From Microcaldota archaeon (GTDB lineage Archaea > Micrarchaeota > Micrarchaeia > Micrarchaeales > Micrarchaeaceae), in contig JAKAPJ010000001.1 of NCBI GenBank assembly GCA_021807115.1, forward strand, positions 29,830-93,829: DNA of 64,000 nucleotides. The letters run 5' to 3'. Positions 27,877 to 37,752 of this stretch are shown in pieces. The notes beneath the pieces were generated by a model, which saw only the letters and a program-made list of their open reading frames with translations, did not search any database and was not told where the DNA came from. Within the stretch, counting starts at the first letter, position 1, and every line of letters starts with the position of its first letter. Position numbers and translations under genes: made by a program.

Positions 27877-29649
27877 TTGCCAATATGTCACTGTGCCACT
27901 GCCTATGGTGTCCCTACGTTGAACAAGAACATAGCAGACCTGCTTAGCGAGATAGCCGCATATCTGGAGCTCGAGGACTTCCCTACTGCCCGGTTTGAGA
28001 TCAGAGCGTACCAGAAGGCGGCAATGACAATAGGCACACTGCAGGAGCCTATAGAAGACATATACAGGAAGGGCGGAGTCGGGTCCCTGATGGCGCTGCC
28101 CGGAGTCGGGAAGTCCATAGCCTCGCTGATAGAGGAATACATCAAGACTGGCAGGTCGAAAAAATACGATACGCTAAGGAAGAAGTACCCTATCGACATG
28201 GCCGGGCTCACTTCAATCCAGGGGGTCGGTGCAAAGAAGGCACTTACGCTCTACAAAAAACTAGGGATTACAGATGTGGAAGGCCTCAAGAAGGCGCTGG
28301 CGCAGCACAAGATCGCGGAGCTCGACGGGTTCGGCGAGAAGAGCGAGGAAATAATAACAAAGGGGCTGCAGATAACCGAGTCCAGCAAGGGCAGGATGCT
28401 GCTTGGGGAGGCATTGCCTGTAGCCGAGGCCATGATAGCGAAGCTGAAGGGCAGCGGCCTTGTGGAACGCGCACTGGTTGCGGGCTCAGCAAGGAGGATG
28501 CGCGAGACTGTTGGCGATCTGGACATACTGGCCATATCCGCGCGTAACGAGAAGGTCATGGACTTCTTCATTGGGATGGAGGAAGTGTCCAGCGTGGTAC
28601 AGAAGGGCCCTACTAAGTCCACCGTTATGCTTAAGATCGGGATAAGCTGCGATCTCAGGGTGCTGGAACCTGCAAGCTTCGGCGCAGCCGTGCAATACTT
28701 CACAGGCAGCAGGGACCATAACATACAGGTCAGGACCATAGCCGTTAACAAGAGGTACAAACTCAACGAATATGGCCTGTTCGACAGGCGCGGCAGGAAC
28801 ATAGCCGGCCCCGAGGAGGAAGGCATATACGAGAAGCTGGGAATGCAGTGGATGCCTCCCGAGATGAGAGAGGCGCGCGGCGAGGTGAAGCTCGCGCAGG
28901 AGCACAAGATCCCGCGCCTCGTAGCGTCGGATGACATAGCAGGTGACATGCACACGCACACCAAGGAGACCGACGGCTCGAGCAGCCTCGAGGAGATGGT
29001 GGATGCGGCAATGAAGGCGGGCTACAAGTATATGGCCATAACAAACCACACCAAGAGTCTCTACATAGCAAAAGGGATGGACGACAGGCAGTTCGCAGAG
29101 TTCTTCAAGAGGGTGGACCGGCTACAGGACTCGCTTGACAGTGGATTCACCATATTCAAGGGTGTGGAATTGGACATACTCAAGGACGGCTCCTTGGACC
29201 TCAAGGCTGAGACACTTAGAGGCATGGACGTGGTCGTCGCCGCTGTGCATCAGAATACTGGTATGTCAGAGGAGCAGATGACTAGGAGGGTGGAACGTGC
29301 GCTCGATTCTGGCCTGGTGAGCGTGCTTGCGCATCCCACTGGAAGGCTGATAGGCGAAAGAGAGCCGTACAAGGTCGATCTCGAGAAGGTGTTCGAGTGC
29401 GCGGAGCGCAATGGGGTGGCCCTTGAGATAAACGCATTCCCGAACAGGACAGACCTGAACGACACGAACATAATGCTTGCATCCAAGTACAAGGTAATGT
29501 TCAGCATTGGTACCGATTCCCACAGTGTGCAGCACCTCAGGTTCATGCGCTATGGCGTGGGCACGGCTAGGCGCGGATGGCTGGGCCCCGAAAGGGTGGT
29601 CAACACAATGACTGCGAAAAGGCTACTTGGCGTGCTCAAGGTAGGCTAA
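27877..29649 (+). CDS. polX: DNA polymerase X family protein with C-terminal PHP domain
   Basis: HhH 'LMALPGVGKSIASLIEEYI', 'VAGSARRMRETVGDLDIL', PHP 'DMHTHTKETDGSSSLEEMVDAA'. Confidence 0.95.
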   Translation: MPICHCATAYGVPTLNKNIADLLSEIAAYLELEDFPTARFEIRAYQKAAMTIGTLQEPIEDIYRKGGVGSLMALPGVGKSIASLIEEYIKTGRSKKYDTLRKKYPIDMAGLTSIQGVGAKKALTLYKKLGITDVEGLKKALAQHKIAELDGFGEKSEEIITKGLQITESSKGRMLLGEALPVAEAMIAKLKGSGLVERALVAGSARRMRETVGDLDILAISARNEKVMDFFIGMEEVSSVVQKGPTKSTVMLKIGISCDLRVLEPASFGAAVQYFTGSRDHNIQVRTIAVNKRYKLNEYGLFDRRGRNIAGPEEEGIYEKLGMQWMPPEMREARGEVKLAQEHKIPRLVASDDIAGDMHTHTKETDGSSSLEEMVDAAMKAGYKYMAITNHTKSLYIAKGMDDRQFAEFFKRVDRLQDSLDSGFTIFKGVELDILKDGSLDLKAETLRGMDVVVAAVHQNTGMSEEQMTRRVERALDSGLVSVLAHPTGRLIGEREPYKVDLEKVFECAERNGVALEINAFPNRTDLNDTNIMLASKYKVMFSIGTDSHSVQHLRFMRYGVGTARRGWLGPERVVNTMTAKRLLGVLKVG

Positions 29650-29766
29650 AGTCGCAGTACGCCTGTACCATTGCTTTCTGTACACAGCATCATGCCTTTA
29701 TAACCCCAAACCATTCTCTTTGCAAAAGCAATGCTGTGCACATACCGCCAATGTAATTCCCGCAGG

Positions 29767-30195
29767 TCATTGGCTTACTGCCCTCTTAACCAGTGCCTTT
29801 ATTCTGGTCTCTTCAGCGGCTGTAAGCATCTTCAGCGCGTATGTTACTGGCCACATCATCCCTTCATCGAGTTTCGCTTTGTCGCTGAAGCCCAACGTCA
29901 TGTATCTGACCTTGAACTTGCTTGCAGGCTGGAAGAAACAAACTACGTCTTCGCCTTTTGTATATGCCGGCATGCCGTACCATGTCCTCATCCCTAGCTC
30001 CGGCGCGCCTGCCCTGATTATTGCATGTAGCTTACTTGCCATTGATTTGTCAGGCTCAGGCATCTCTGCTATCTTGGCAAGTATCGCCCCCTCCCCATCG
30101 GTCCCGCCGGCCTTTCTTTCCTTAATCGTGTCTTTCATTGCCGCTATCTCCTCCTTGGTCAGTCCCTTCACATTTGTTTTCATGGATTCCACCAC
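29767..30195 (-). CDS. DUF1801/YdhG-like protein
   Basis: 'HAIIRAGAPELGMRTWYGMPAYTKGEDVVCFFQPASKFKVRYMTLGFSDKAKLDEG'. Confidence 0.75.
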   Translation of the reverse strand: MVESMKTNVKGLTKEEIAAMKDTIKERKAGGTDGEGAILAKIAEMPEPDKSMASKLHAIIRAGAPELGMRTWYGMPAYTKGEDVVCFFQPASKFKVRYMTLGFSDKAKLDEGMMWPVTYALKMLTAAEETRIKALVKRAVSQ

Positions 30196-30683
30196 TATCC
30201 TTTAATTGTCTGCAGAAACTCGCCCAGCTTGTCGGTCTGTTGGTTGAAGCCCATCTCCATTCCGCGCAGCGCGTTCCTGGCCATCTCATCTCCCCTCGAG
30301 TTCGTTACGATTATATGCAGCTTCATCCTGGTCTTGGCGCCGAGTGCCTCAAATTCCACCGTAACCCGCTGCTCTATGAACATCTTCTTCACGTCATCCA
30401 GGGCCCCCGATGTGTAGACTAGCCTGCTCATCGGAGTGACCTCCTTGAAGGTCCCTCCCATGGGCCATTTCTGCCCTGCCATGGGCCCAAGCTCCGTACC
30501 TGCTTGCATGACTATGTTTATCTTCCCGCCTGGTCTCGCGTCCCATTCACATGTTGGGTTGGTGACACCCCTCGGCCCCCACCACATCTTTATCATGGAC
30601 TGGTCTGTCCATGCCCTCCACACCGATTCTATGGGCGCATCGAACATGCGCGTTATCTTAAGTTCCTTTACTGGTTCGTCCAT
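30195..30683 (-). CDS. SRPBCC/AHSA1-family protein
   Basis: 'ITRMFDAPIESVWRAWTDQSMIKMWWGPRGVTNPTCEWDARPGGKI'. Confidence 0.92.
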   Translation of the reverse strand: MDEPVKELKITRMFDAPIESVWRAWTDQSMIKMWWGPRGVTNPTCEWDARPGGKINIVMQAGTELGPMAGQKWPMGGTFKEVTPMSRLVYTSGALDDVKKMFIEQRVTVEFEALGAKTRMKLHIIVTNSRGDEMARNALRGMEMGFNQQTDKLGEFLQTIKG

Positions 30684-30691
30684 TCTTTCAC

Positions 30692-31009
30692 CTATTTAGC
30701 GTTTTTCCTCTCAGATTCAAGCACTCGGTCAAGCCTGTCAAAGCGTACCTCCCACACATTCGCTGTCCTCCTTGCCCATTCCTCTATCTCCGTGATTGCT
30801 TTAGGGTTCAGTCTGTATATGCGCTGCTGCCCGCACTTCTCCACCCTGACAAGCTTTGCAAGCCTGAGCACCTGCAGGTGTTGCGATATGGCAGGGTGGC
30901 TAACGTTGAACCTGTCATATATCTCGGTTGCGGGCATCGCGCCGCTACGTGCAAGGAGCTCCACTATGCTCCTCCTCTTCGGATCCGCAAGCGCCGAGAA
31001 TGCATCCAT
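30692..31009 (-). CDS. ArsR-family HTH regulator
   Basis: 'MDAFSALADPKRRSIVELLARSGAMPATEIYDRFNVSHPAISQHLQVLRLAKLV'. Confidence 0.93.
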   Translation of the reverse strand: MDAFSALADPKRRSIVELLARSGAMPATEIYDRFNVSHPAISQHLQVLRLAKLVRVEKCGQQRIYRLNPKAITEIEEWARRTANVWEVRFDRLDRVLESERKNAK

Positions 31010-31054
31010 ATCAGTAATAATTAAGTTATACTTTAATTAAGCTTTCACTTTAAT

Positions 31055-32575
31055 ATGCGTAGCCGGGTAAAATCGCCAGCTGCAGTCCAGCTGGACGTGC
31101 TATTTATTATTTATTCTTTATATAGGAATGATAGTTCAATGGCATTCTCAATAGGGAAGCTTGGATACACAAGAAGGATGTCACTCCTTGGCCTGATAAC
31201 AGGAATAATGTCGGGCTTCGCCGCATTGGTTGTCTACTACTCCCTCGGGCTCACACAGCAGCTTTTCATGGGCGACCTGCTGGGCTACAATGTACCCGCC
31301 GCATTCGGTGAGGGTGGTACTACATCATTCATATTCCATGTCTCCAAATATTACCTGATACCAGTATCAATAGTGCTGGGCGCGCTAGTGGCTGGCATTA
31401 TCGTCTACAAGTTTGCCCCCGAAACGGAGGGCCACGGCACCGACGCAGTTATAAGCGCCTTCCACAACCGTCAGGGTTTCTTCCGCAAGCGTGTATGGGT
31501 TGTGAAGCTGGTTGCATCCGCGCTTACCATAGGCAGTGGCGGATCTGCCGGAAGGGAGGGTCCCGCCGCGCAGGTGTCGGCAGGCATAATGTCAGTCGTA
31601 TCGCGGAACCTCAAGATAAGCAACGACGAGAAGCGCCTGCTAGGGACCGTAGCACTCGGTTCAGCAATAGGTGCGATATTCCGCTCTCCGTTCGCAGGAG
31701 CGCTAATGTCCGCAGAGATTCTGTACAGGCATGACATGGAGGTAGATGCAATATTCCCATCCCTAATAGCCAGTGCCGTCGCGTTCGTTATATTTGGTGC
31801 AGTTGCGGGCTATTCCCCAATATTTGGGATGCTTAGCTACACATTCAGCCCCCAAGATATGTTAACCTTCGCGCTGCTTGGTGTCGTCTGCGGAGTGATG
31901 GCCAAGGTCTATGTACGGGTTTTCTACAAGATACATGATTTGATGGAGTCCGTACGCATCAAAAAGATGTTCAAGCCTGCACTGGGTGCAGTCTTCACTG
32001 CAGCGATAGCACTTGCGTTTCCCGAGATAATGGGTGTAGGTTACGGGTGGGCGCAGTTCATGATCAGCGGCAACCTCAACGCATTCAACACATACGGCAT
32101 ACCTCTCGTACTATTCTTTTTCATACTTGCGCTCGCAAAGATCGCCGCAACGGCAACTACGGTGGGCTCGGGCGGCAGCGGCGGCGTGTTCGCCCCTGGA
32201 ATGTTCATAGGTGCCTGCGTCGGGATATTCGTAGCGCTGCTTCTGAATGCACTGATACCGGGCAGTGTGCCCCCGCCGTACCTGGGCGCATTCGCCATAG
32301 TCGGAATGCTCTCGTTCTTCGGTGCGGCAAGCAAGGTGCCTGTGTCAGTTTCGCTCATGGTCACTGAAATGACCGGAAGCCTCACTCTTCTTCCTGGTGC
32401 GATGTTCGGGATAGCCGCCGCGTATCTCGCGAGCGGCGAATCTACAATATACGGCTCGCAGGTGGACACCCGCAAGGACTCCCCCGCGCACATAGGCGAC
32501 TACTTCAACCGCGAACTCAGACACAAGAAGATACGGAAGAGCCTGCTAATCAATATAGATCGGACACATACATAG
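31055..32575 (+). CDS. ClC-family chloride channel/transporter
   Basis: GSGGSAGREGPAAQ, GAIFRSPFAGALM, GSGGSGGVFAPGMFIGA. Confidence 0.95.
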   Translation: MRSRVKSPAAVQLDVLFIIYSLYRNDSSMAFSIGKLGYTRRMSLLGLITGIMSGFAALVVYYSLGLTQQLFMGDLLGYNVPAAFGEGGTTSFIFHVSKYYLIPVSIVLGALVAGIIVYKFAPETEGHGTDAVISAFHNRQGFFRKRVWVVKLVASALTIGSGGSAGREGPAAQVSAGIMSVVSRNLKISNDEKRLLGTVALGSAIGAIFRSPFAGALMSAEILYRHDMEVDAIFPSLIASAVAFVIFGAVAGYSPIFGMLSYTFSPQDMLTFALLGVVCGVMAKVYVRVFYKIHDLMESVRIKKMFKPALGAVFTAAIALAFPEIMGVGYGWAQFMISGNLNAFNTYGIPLVLFFFILALAKIAATATTVGSGGSGGVFAPGMFIGACVGIFVALLLNALIPGSVPPPYLGAFAIVGMLSFFGAASKVPVSVSLMVTEMTGSLTLLPGAMFGIAAAYLASGESTIYGSQVDTRKDSPAHIGDYFNRELRHKKIRKSLLINIDRTHT

Positions 32576-32589
32576 GCGCAAAGGCACTA

Positions 32590-32883
32590 ATGGAAAAATA
32601 CGGGGTCGCCTCGTTGCCCATTATTGATGGCAACAAGCGCCTCATCGGTGGCATTTACCTCCTAGAAGAGGCGGCCACCGAGCCTCGGGCAAAGGTGGTC
32701 TCCTACGCAAGGAAAATCGCATCTGTTGACATAAACGCAACAACTGACGCCGCCCTCGAGGCAATGAGACGCAACAAAGCCGTGTGGTGCGCCGTGCTAG
32801 AACACGGCAAGTATCTCGGTGTCTTAAAATTCTCCGATGCGATTGCCGAATTTCATGCGTTCGATAGGAGGAGATACGTCTAA
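32590..32883 (+). CDS. CBS-domain ORF, probable C-terminal part of the upstream ClC gene separated by a frame change
   Basis: Upstream in frame reads SDTYIGAKALMEKYGVASLPIIDGNKRLIGGI, a CBS motif beginning before the ORF's ATG. Confidence 0.75.
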   Translation: MEKYGVASLPIIDGNKRLIGGIYLLEEAATEPRAKVVSYARKIASVDINATTDAALEAMRRNKAVWCAVLEHGKYLGVLKFSDAIAEFHAFDRRRYV

Positions 32884-32893
32884 CTGCAATATA

Positions 32894-33412
32894 TTAGTCC
32901 CTCTGGTCGTAGTCCACTGCGCTATCACTGCCCCTCTTCAGCACCAGTAGGCCGAATGCCTTCTTGATGTTGTCCGGCGCATAAGTATCAAAAAGCGTCC
33001 GGCCGATTTCCCTTACGCTCTTTCCTATACCCCCATCGCTTCCAAGAAGCGAGTGGTATTCTCTTTCTGCCACCATCACGATATATGTACCCTTTCCGTA
33101 TACTTCCTCTATCTCCCTGCAGTTGGCGATCTTGATCTCCAGTCCGCCCCTTACCGTTTCAGGAAGCGATGTCAGGGCATTTGTAGCATCCTGCAGCGCA
33201 GATGCAAGCCGTTCCTGTGGGACCGGCACAGAAAAAGAGTAGCGCTCGTAACTGTAACCCATGAGCGCAGGCACTTCCGTGGTCATCCCTGCTTTCCACT
33301 GGCCCCTACCTATTGCTTCTGCAAGCTTCTCCTCCTCACTCTTAGGTTTCTTGTCCCTTCTAAACCACGACATTTTATCCATCCTATATAAGTGTTTATG
33401 GTATTTATTCAT
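32894..33412 (-). CDS. hypothetical protein
   Basis: ORF only. Confidence 0.5.
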   Translation of the reverse strand: MNKYHKHLYRMDKMSWFRRDKKPKSEEEKLAEAIGRGQWKAGMTTEVPALMGYSYERYSFSVPVPQERLASALQDATNALTSLPETVRGGLEIKIANCREIEEVYGKGTYIVMVAEREYHSLLGSDGGIGKSVREIGRTLFDTYAPDNIKKAFGLLVLKRGSDSAVDYDQRD

Positions 33413-33480
33413 ATCCCTCTCTAGTCAGACCCGCAGCCAGTCCCCAAGGCGCCCCTCTAAGGCTCGCGCTGGATCTTGCA

Positions 33481-33532
33481 TGAAAAATAAAAAACAGGAA
33501 AAGAGAAAATGCCTGCAGTAGTACCTGCAGGC
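33481..33532 (-). terminator. hairpin plus T-rich tract downstream of 33560..34138
   Basis: GCCTGCAG-TAGTAC-CTGCAGGC stem-loop (33511-33532); minus strand then reads ATTTTCTCTTTTCCTGTTTTTTATTTTT. Confidence 0.5.
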
Positions 33533-33559
33533 CAATGACCGTTTTCAGCCACTACTTAT

Positions 33560-34138
33560 CTACTGCAGCCTGGATACGACGTTGTCCTGCACCCAGTTGA
33601 CTATTCTGCTCGCTACGGTATCCCTCTCGGTGGCCTTGAGTCTCCTCTCTTCCCTGAGCAGCGCCTTCTTAGTTGCGACTACTGCAGCCCTTGCCTCGTT
33701 AAGAGACTCCACCGCCTCCGTCTCAGCCCTTGCCCTCTGGGCAACCTCGGCCTGCACCTTGGTTATGGCATCACGCGCCTCCTTTTCGGCCTGCTTTACC
33801 TTCGCGGCGTACTCTGCAAGTATGACCTGCCTCTTCGCCTCGTGTTCGGCTGCGGTTCCGGAAACCATCCCTTGCATGGACGCCTGGGACTCCGACAATG
33901 CGGCAATGTCCGCGGCAGCCTCCTTCTTGAGGGACGCCTTCACGGACTTGAGTTCCGCCCTCTTGGCAGTCCTTTCCTCCGCCTCCTTCTTCGCCTCTGC
34001 CCTTCTCGATTCCACCAGTGCTTTGCGGCTTGTCTGCAGCTTTGACACTTCCTCTGTAAGAGACTTCACTGTCTCCTGCAGCGAAGTTGCGCTTGTACTA
34101 GCCTTAGCAACCAGCGGGCTGTTTGTTGTCTGTGCCAT
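33560..34138 (-). CDS. coiled-coil protein, hypothetical
   Basis: 192 aa, heptad-like Ala/Glu/Lys-rich composition. Confidence 0.6.
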   Translation of the reverse strand: MAQTTNSPLVAKASTSATSLQETVKSLTEEVSKLQTSRKALVESRRAEAKKEAEERTAKRAELKSVKASLKKEAAADIAALSESQASMQGMVSGTAAEHEAKRQVILAEYAAKVKQAEKEARDAITKVQAEVAQRARAETEAVESLNEARAAVVATKKALLREERRLKATERDTVASRIVNWVQDNVVSRLQ

Positions 34139-34283
34139 GTATACACCTTGAGGTAGGAAGTGAATTTACCAGATATTTAAGTGTTGCGGAATGTACCAAA
34201 AATATGCGGCAGTTCTGTTATTCTGCCAAGCGCGTCCATTGTCGTATGCCAAACGTCCATAATCTGCCGAGGCCGCGTGCCCA

Positions 34284-37200
34284 TCATACATAATTGGCCA
34301 GGTTAAACTGCCCCACGGGCTTCTCCCCCCCTCCCACGTTGCCGAACACTGCCTGTATCTCGTCCTTGAGCAGCAGAATCCGCTGTTTTATGTATGGCTC
34401 CAAATCGTACCTATCGGAGAGCGCGATTGCCACGTTCAGGTACTTCTCTATTCCTCCCTTTGATATGGTGAGCACAAGCTTGCCCCCGCCACATCTTTCC
34501 CTCGTGCACTTGCCCTCGAGCGGAACCCTGCGGTATTTCGCATTGCACGACACGCACCTGAACGTCTGCCTGGAGAACGAGTGCAGGTTGCCCATCAGGT
34601 CTGGTATGAAGTGGCTCATTATCAGCCTCCTAGCAGTATCCGCCTTGTTTATCGTGTAGAGCTTGTCCATGAGGCTGAACTGCATGTCTATCTTCTCCTG
34701 CATGGTCTTGAGCTTCGTGTACATGCTTCTGTATGGGGCGTCATCCACGGCCGATGGCCCGGTCGCATGGGTGAAGCCAAGCTTGAAGTACGCCTCGGCC
34801 TTTCCCAACCTGCCCCTTACCAGTTCGAGCTTGGCATCGGACGGCGCGGCCATTGTGAGGGTCTTGTTGTAGAACTCCAGCCCGTAGGAATCCACCACTT
34901 CCATGTCGTGCACTTCGTCGTCAACCTCTTCAGGTATGACATGCAGCGTCATAATGAGCGGCGCATCCATGGTGCCGCCTATGGTGACCGGCAGGTACTT
35001 CTTCGAGAAGTTGAGCAATGCATCCAGCGCGAGCATGAGGGTGTCCTCGTCGCCGTCGCAGTTCCTCCGTCTTGCCGTTATGGTGTAAGGGTGAGCGAAG
35101 CCTACGCTTGCGTTCGTGAACCCTATTATCCTGCCGAGCACCCCGCACGACGTATGGGGCGACAGCGTTATCACGCAGTGGCCCACCAGTCCATCGATTT
35201 CGCTTATGTTGTAGAATGGCTTGAGCCTGTAGAACCTCTCGAGGAGGTCGTCCACGAATCTGGCAACCCTAAGCATGTAATCCCCGCCGCGCCTGTTTAT
35301 CACCACGTCCTGGTGTCTCATCTCCACCAGCTGGTCGTCGCGCTCCAGTTCGTTACCCAGGTAGTCGTGGGTGTACCCAAGCTCCCTGAGCCTCCCTACG
35401 CTTGTCCCTATCTCCTTGGGGTAGAAGTGTGTCATCGGTGCGTCAGTGGCGTCAAATCGCGCCGTCCCGTCCTTGAATATGTTCACTCCCCGATTCCCGC
35501 GCAGTATCCCCTTCTCTAGCGGCTCTGATATCTTGTCTGCGCTTACCAGCCCCTTCACCCCCTTGAACGCCTTTGGCAGGGTCTGTATCCCAACGTTCTT
35601 CATTGCGTTGTCTATGGCCTCAGAGAGATTCACCTTCCTAATGTCGTAGCCGTCGGTTCTGGATTTGCACACTGGGCATGCACTGCTCGTTGTCATTCTA
35701 CCGCATATCTTGCATACCCTTTCCAGATATCCCCTAGCGCCATGCGTCCTGCAGTATGGGGATATTATCAGTTCGCCTCCCATCTTGCAACGGTACCTGG
35801 CTATAACAAGGTCTACAGATACGTTGCCAAACTTTCTCTTGTCGTTCATATACGACTTGTAAACGTTCCTCTCCTTGCCGCCATGCTCCCCTATCGGGAA
35901 CAGCACGTTGGGTGCCGGCTTCATCAGCCTCTCCTTTGCTTTTTCGGGACGCCCTATCCTCCCCCCCACCCTCGTGGCTCTCTTCATTATCCTAAAGGGC
36001 GCCACGGAGTTGACAATGTCCAGCCCTCCATCCCCTGCATATCGTTCCAGCACTTTGGCATCAAGGTGCACCATCCCCTCCCTCGCAAATCCCAGGGAGG
36101 CGACAAGGCTCTGTGCGTCGTCGTTGCTCACCTTTATGTACGTCCCGTCATCAAAGTGGGGTATGCATAGCCGTTCAAATGCCTCCCTAAATTCCGTATC
36201 AGGCGCCTTCATGCTGACCGATGCTATGTCGAAGAGGCTATTGCCTGAAGCCTCCAAATCTGCACATAGCACAGCTTCTGCTATCCTCCTAATCTGTTCC
36301 GCGCGCACGTCGGAATAGTCGTATATGAATCTGGGGTGCATCGGCACTCCGTATGCATTGGAGAGTTCGAACGCTGCCTTGAACGACGGTACCTCTATCG
36401 TGCCTCCGAATCCCGCCGCACGCAGCTGCCCCTCCCAGTACTCCTCCACGTAGCTTGTTGGCGCCAGCGGCGTGTTGGTTTTCTTGAAGTCTCCGTATGT
36501 GACGAGCATGTCTCCTACTGATAGTATCTTAGATATCTGGCTGGCCACTGCCTTTGCCTGGTCTATGCCGTTTACCCTGAACGCCTCCCCACTCTTGAGC
36601 TTCACGAACGGCCCCTCTATGCTGTCCACCGGCGTGGCTATGCATCCCTTCCCTGGCTTCTCTATCCTCATTTGAGTGCCGGTCGCTATGAACTCGTCAA
36701 GTATGTACATCGTTGCGGGGCTGAACCCCTTTGCAGCTATCCCGGTCATTCTTGACCTCCCATACCTCAACCTGAAGCTTCCAGGGTACTCCGGGTACGC
36801 CAGAACCGGCCTGCCGGCCACCATCTCCTGCAGGAACACTGCGACATTCTTCTCCTCTTTCGCCTGGGCCACACCTGTAGTCTTGTTCGCCGGGATTACA
36901 TTGGCAAGCCAGCTCCAGTCGAGTCCCGCCGCCTTCGTGTGCTTCATCACGCTCTTAGCCTTCTGCGCTATGCCCTCGCATATCACTAGGCCTATGCCCC
37001 CCCTTATCTTGTTTGTCATTATCTGCTCCTTGCCGGCAGCGTCCAGCCTCTTGACGTTCCTGTGCGTGCCTACCTCTATGTCCTCTGTCGGGACCCCGTC
37101 AACGCATACTGGGCAGCTCTCTATTATGGTTCTCATGTCCTGTTCGCTTGGCAGGTACTGGAGCCTTGCCTTCTTGGAATGATACAGCAGCATTTCCTCT

Positions 37201-37751
37201 ATGCAGCGCTCGACCTCGGAGGGAGTGGGTCTGTAAACACCTATATTGAAGAACTGTCTGCTGTAGTCGGCAAGGGCGACCGAAAGCGCTGCGCTCGTGC
37301 CGCCCGCGCCCCTTATCGGTCCGGCATAGAGTACGGAAATATAGTCTGTTCCGTCATAGTTCTTGTGCAGTTCTATGCCCTGCAGCCCCTCTGTAGGTGC
37401 CACGAGCACACCTTCGGTCAGTATTGACAGGCCCGCTCGTGTCGCAAGCGTGAGCCTTTTTTGCACTTCCATGTCGAATTTATGGTTTGTGCAAATCTCC
37501 TTTACTACTGAAAATGAAAGAGCCTGCCTTGTCGCATCCGGCGCCTCTTTCATTCTGGTCCTTATAGAATCCCCCAGTCCCTCTATCCCTATAATCCCCT
37601 CTACCCTGGCCGCCAGGTCTGGCGCAGCTTTTATCTCAACCACCAGCTCAGGGTCGTATCCCTTGGACCTGGCTTCTGCAGCCACCATGTTTATCTCGTC
37701 GAACTTCTTCGACAACCTATCAAAATAATCATCGTTCTCCAAAGCGTCCAC
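34284..37751 (-). CDS. polC: DNA polymerase D large subunit DP2
   Basis: 1155 aa; 'YISVLYAGPIRGAGGTSAALSVALADY', 'NCDGDEDTLMLALDALLNFSKKYLP'. Confidence 0.96.
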   Translation of the reverse strand: MDALENDDYFDRLSKKFDEINMVAAEARSKGYDPELVVEIKAAPDLAARVEGIIGIEGLGDSIRTRMKEAPDATRQALSFSVVKEICTNHKFDMEVQKRLTLATRAGLSILTEGVLVAPTEGLQGIELHKNYDGTDYISVLYAGPIRGAGGTSAALSVALADYSRQFFNIGVYRPTPSEVERCIEEMLLYHSKKARLQYLPSEQDMRTIIESCPVCVDGVPTEDIEVGTHRNVKRLDAAGKEQIMTNKIRGGIGLVICEGIAQKAKSVMKHTKAAGLDWSWLANVIPANKTTGVAQAKEEKNVAVFLQEMVAGRPVLAYPEYPGSFRLRYGRSRMTGIAAKGFSPATMYILDEFIATGTQMRIEKPGKGCIATPVDSIEGPFVKLKSGEAFRVNGIDQAKAVASQISKILSVGDMLVTYGDFKKTNTPLAPTSYVEEYWEGQLRAAGFGGTIEVPSFKAAFELSNAYGVPMHPRFIYDYSDVRAEQIRRIAEAVLCADLEASGNSLFDIASVSMKAPDTEFREAFERLCIPHFDDGTYIKVSNDDAQSLVASLGFAREGMVHLDAKVLERYAGDGGLDIVNSVAPFRIMKRATRVGGRIGRPEKAKERLMKPAPNVLFPIGEHGGKERNVYKSYMNDKRKFGNVSVDLVIARYRCKMGGELIISPYCRTHGARGYLERVCKICGRMTTSSACPVCKSRTDGYDIRKVNLSEAIDNAMKNVGIQTLPKAFKGVKGLVSADKISEPLEKGILRGNRGVNIFKDGTARFDATDAPMTHFYPKEIGTSVGRLRELGYTHDYLGNELERDDQLVEMRHQDVVINRRGGDYMLRVARFVDDLLERFYRLKPFYNISEIDGLVGHCVITLSPHTSCGVLGRIIGFTNASVGFAHPYTITARRRNCDGDEDTLMLALDALLNFSKKYLPVTIGGTMDAPLIMTLHVIPEEVDDEVHDMEVVDSYGLEFYNKTLTMAAPSDAKLELVRGRLGKAEAYFKLGFTHATGPSAVDDAPYRSMYTKLKTMQEKIDMQFSLMDKLYTINKADTARRLIMSHFIPDLMGNLHSFSRQTFRCVSCNAKYRRVPLEGKCTRERCGGGKLVLTISKGGIEKYLNVAIALSDRYDLEPYIKQRILLLKDEIQAVFGNVGGGEKPVGQFNLANYV

Positions 37752-37752
37752 C

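Noticed and set aside
28251-29071. Long minus-strand ORFs (28251..28964, 28486..29049, 28763..29071) opposite polX
   Set aside because: Shadow ORFs of a strongly supported PolX coding region; sequences show no family motifs.
34581-35519. 312-aa plus-strand ORF opposite DP2
   Set aside because: Antisense shadow of a recognisable PolD DP2 gene; composition (His/Val/Glu-rich) typical of a reverse-frame artefact.
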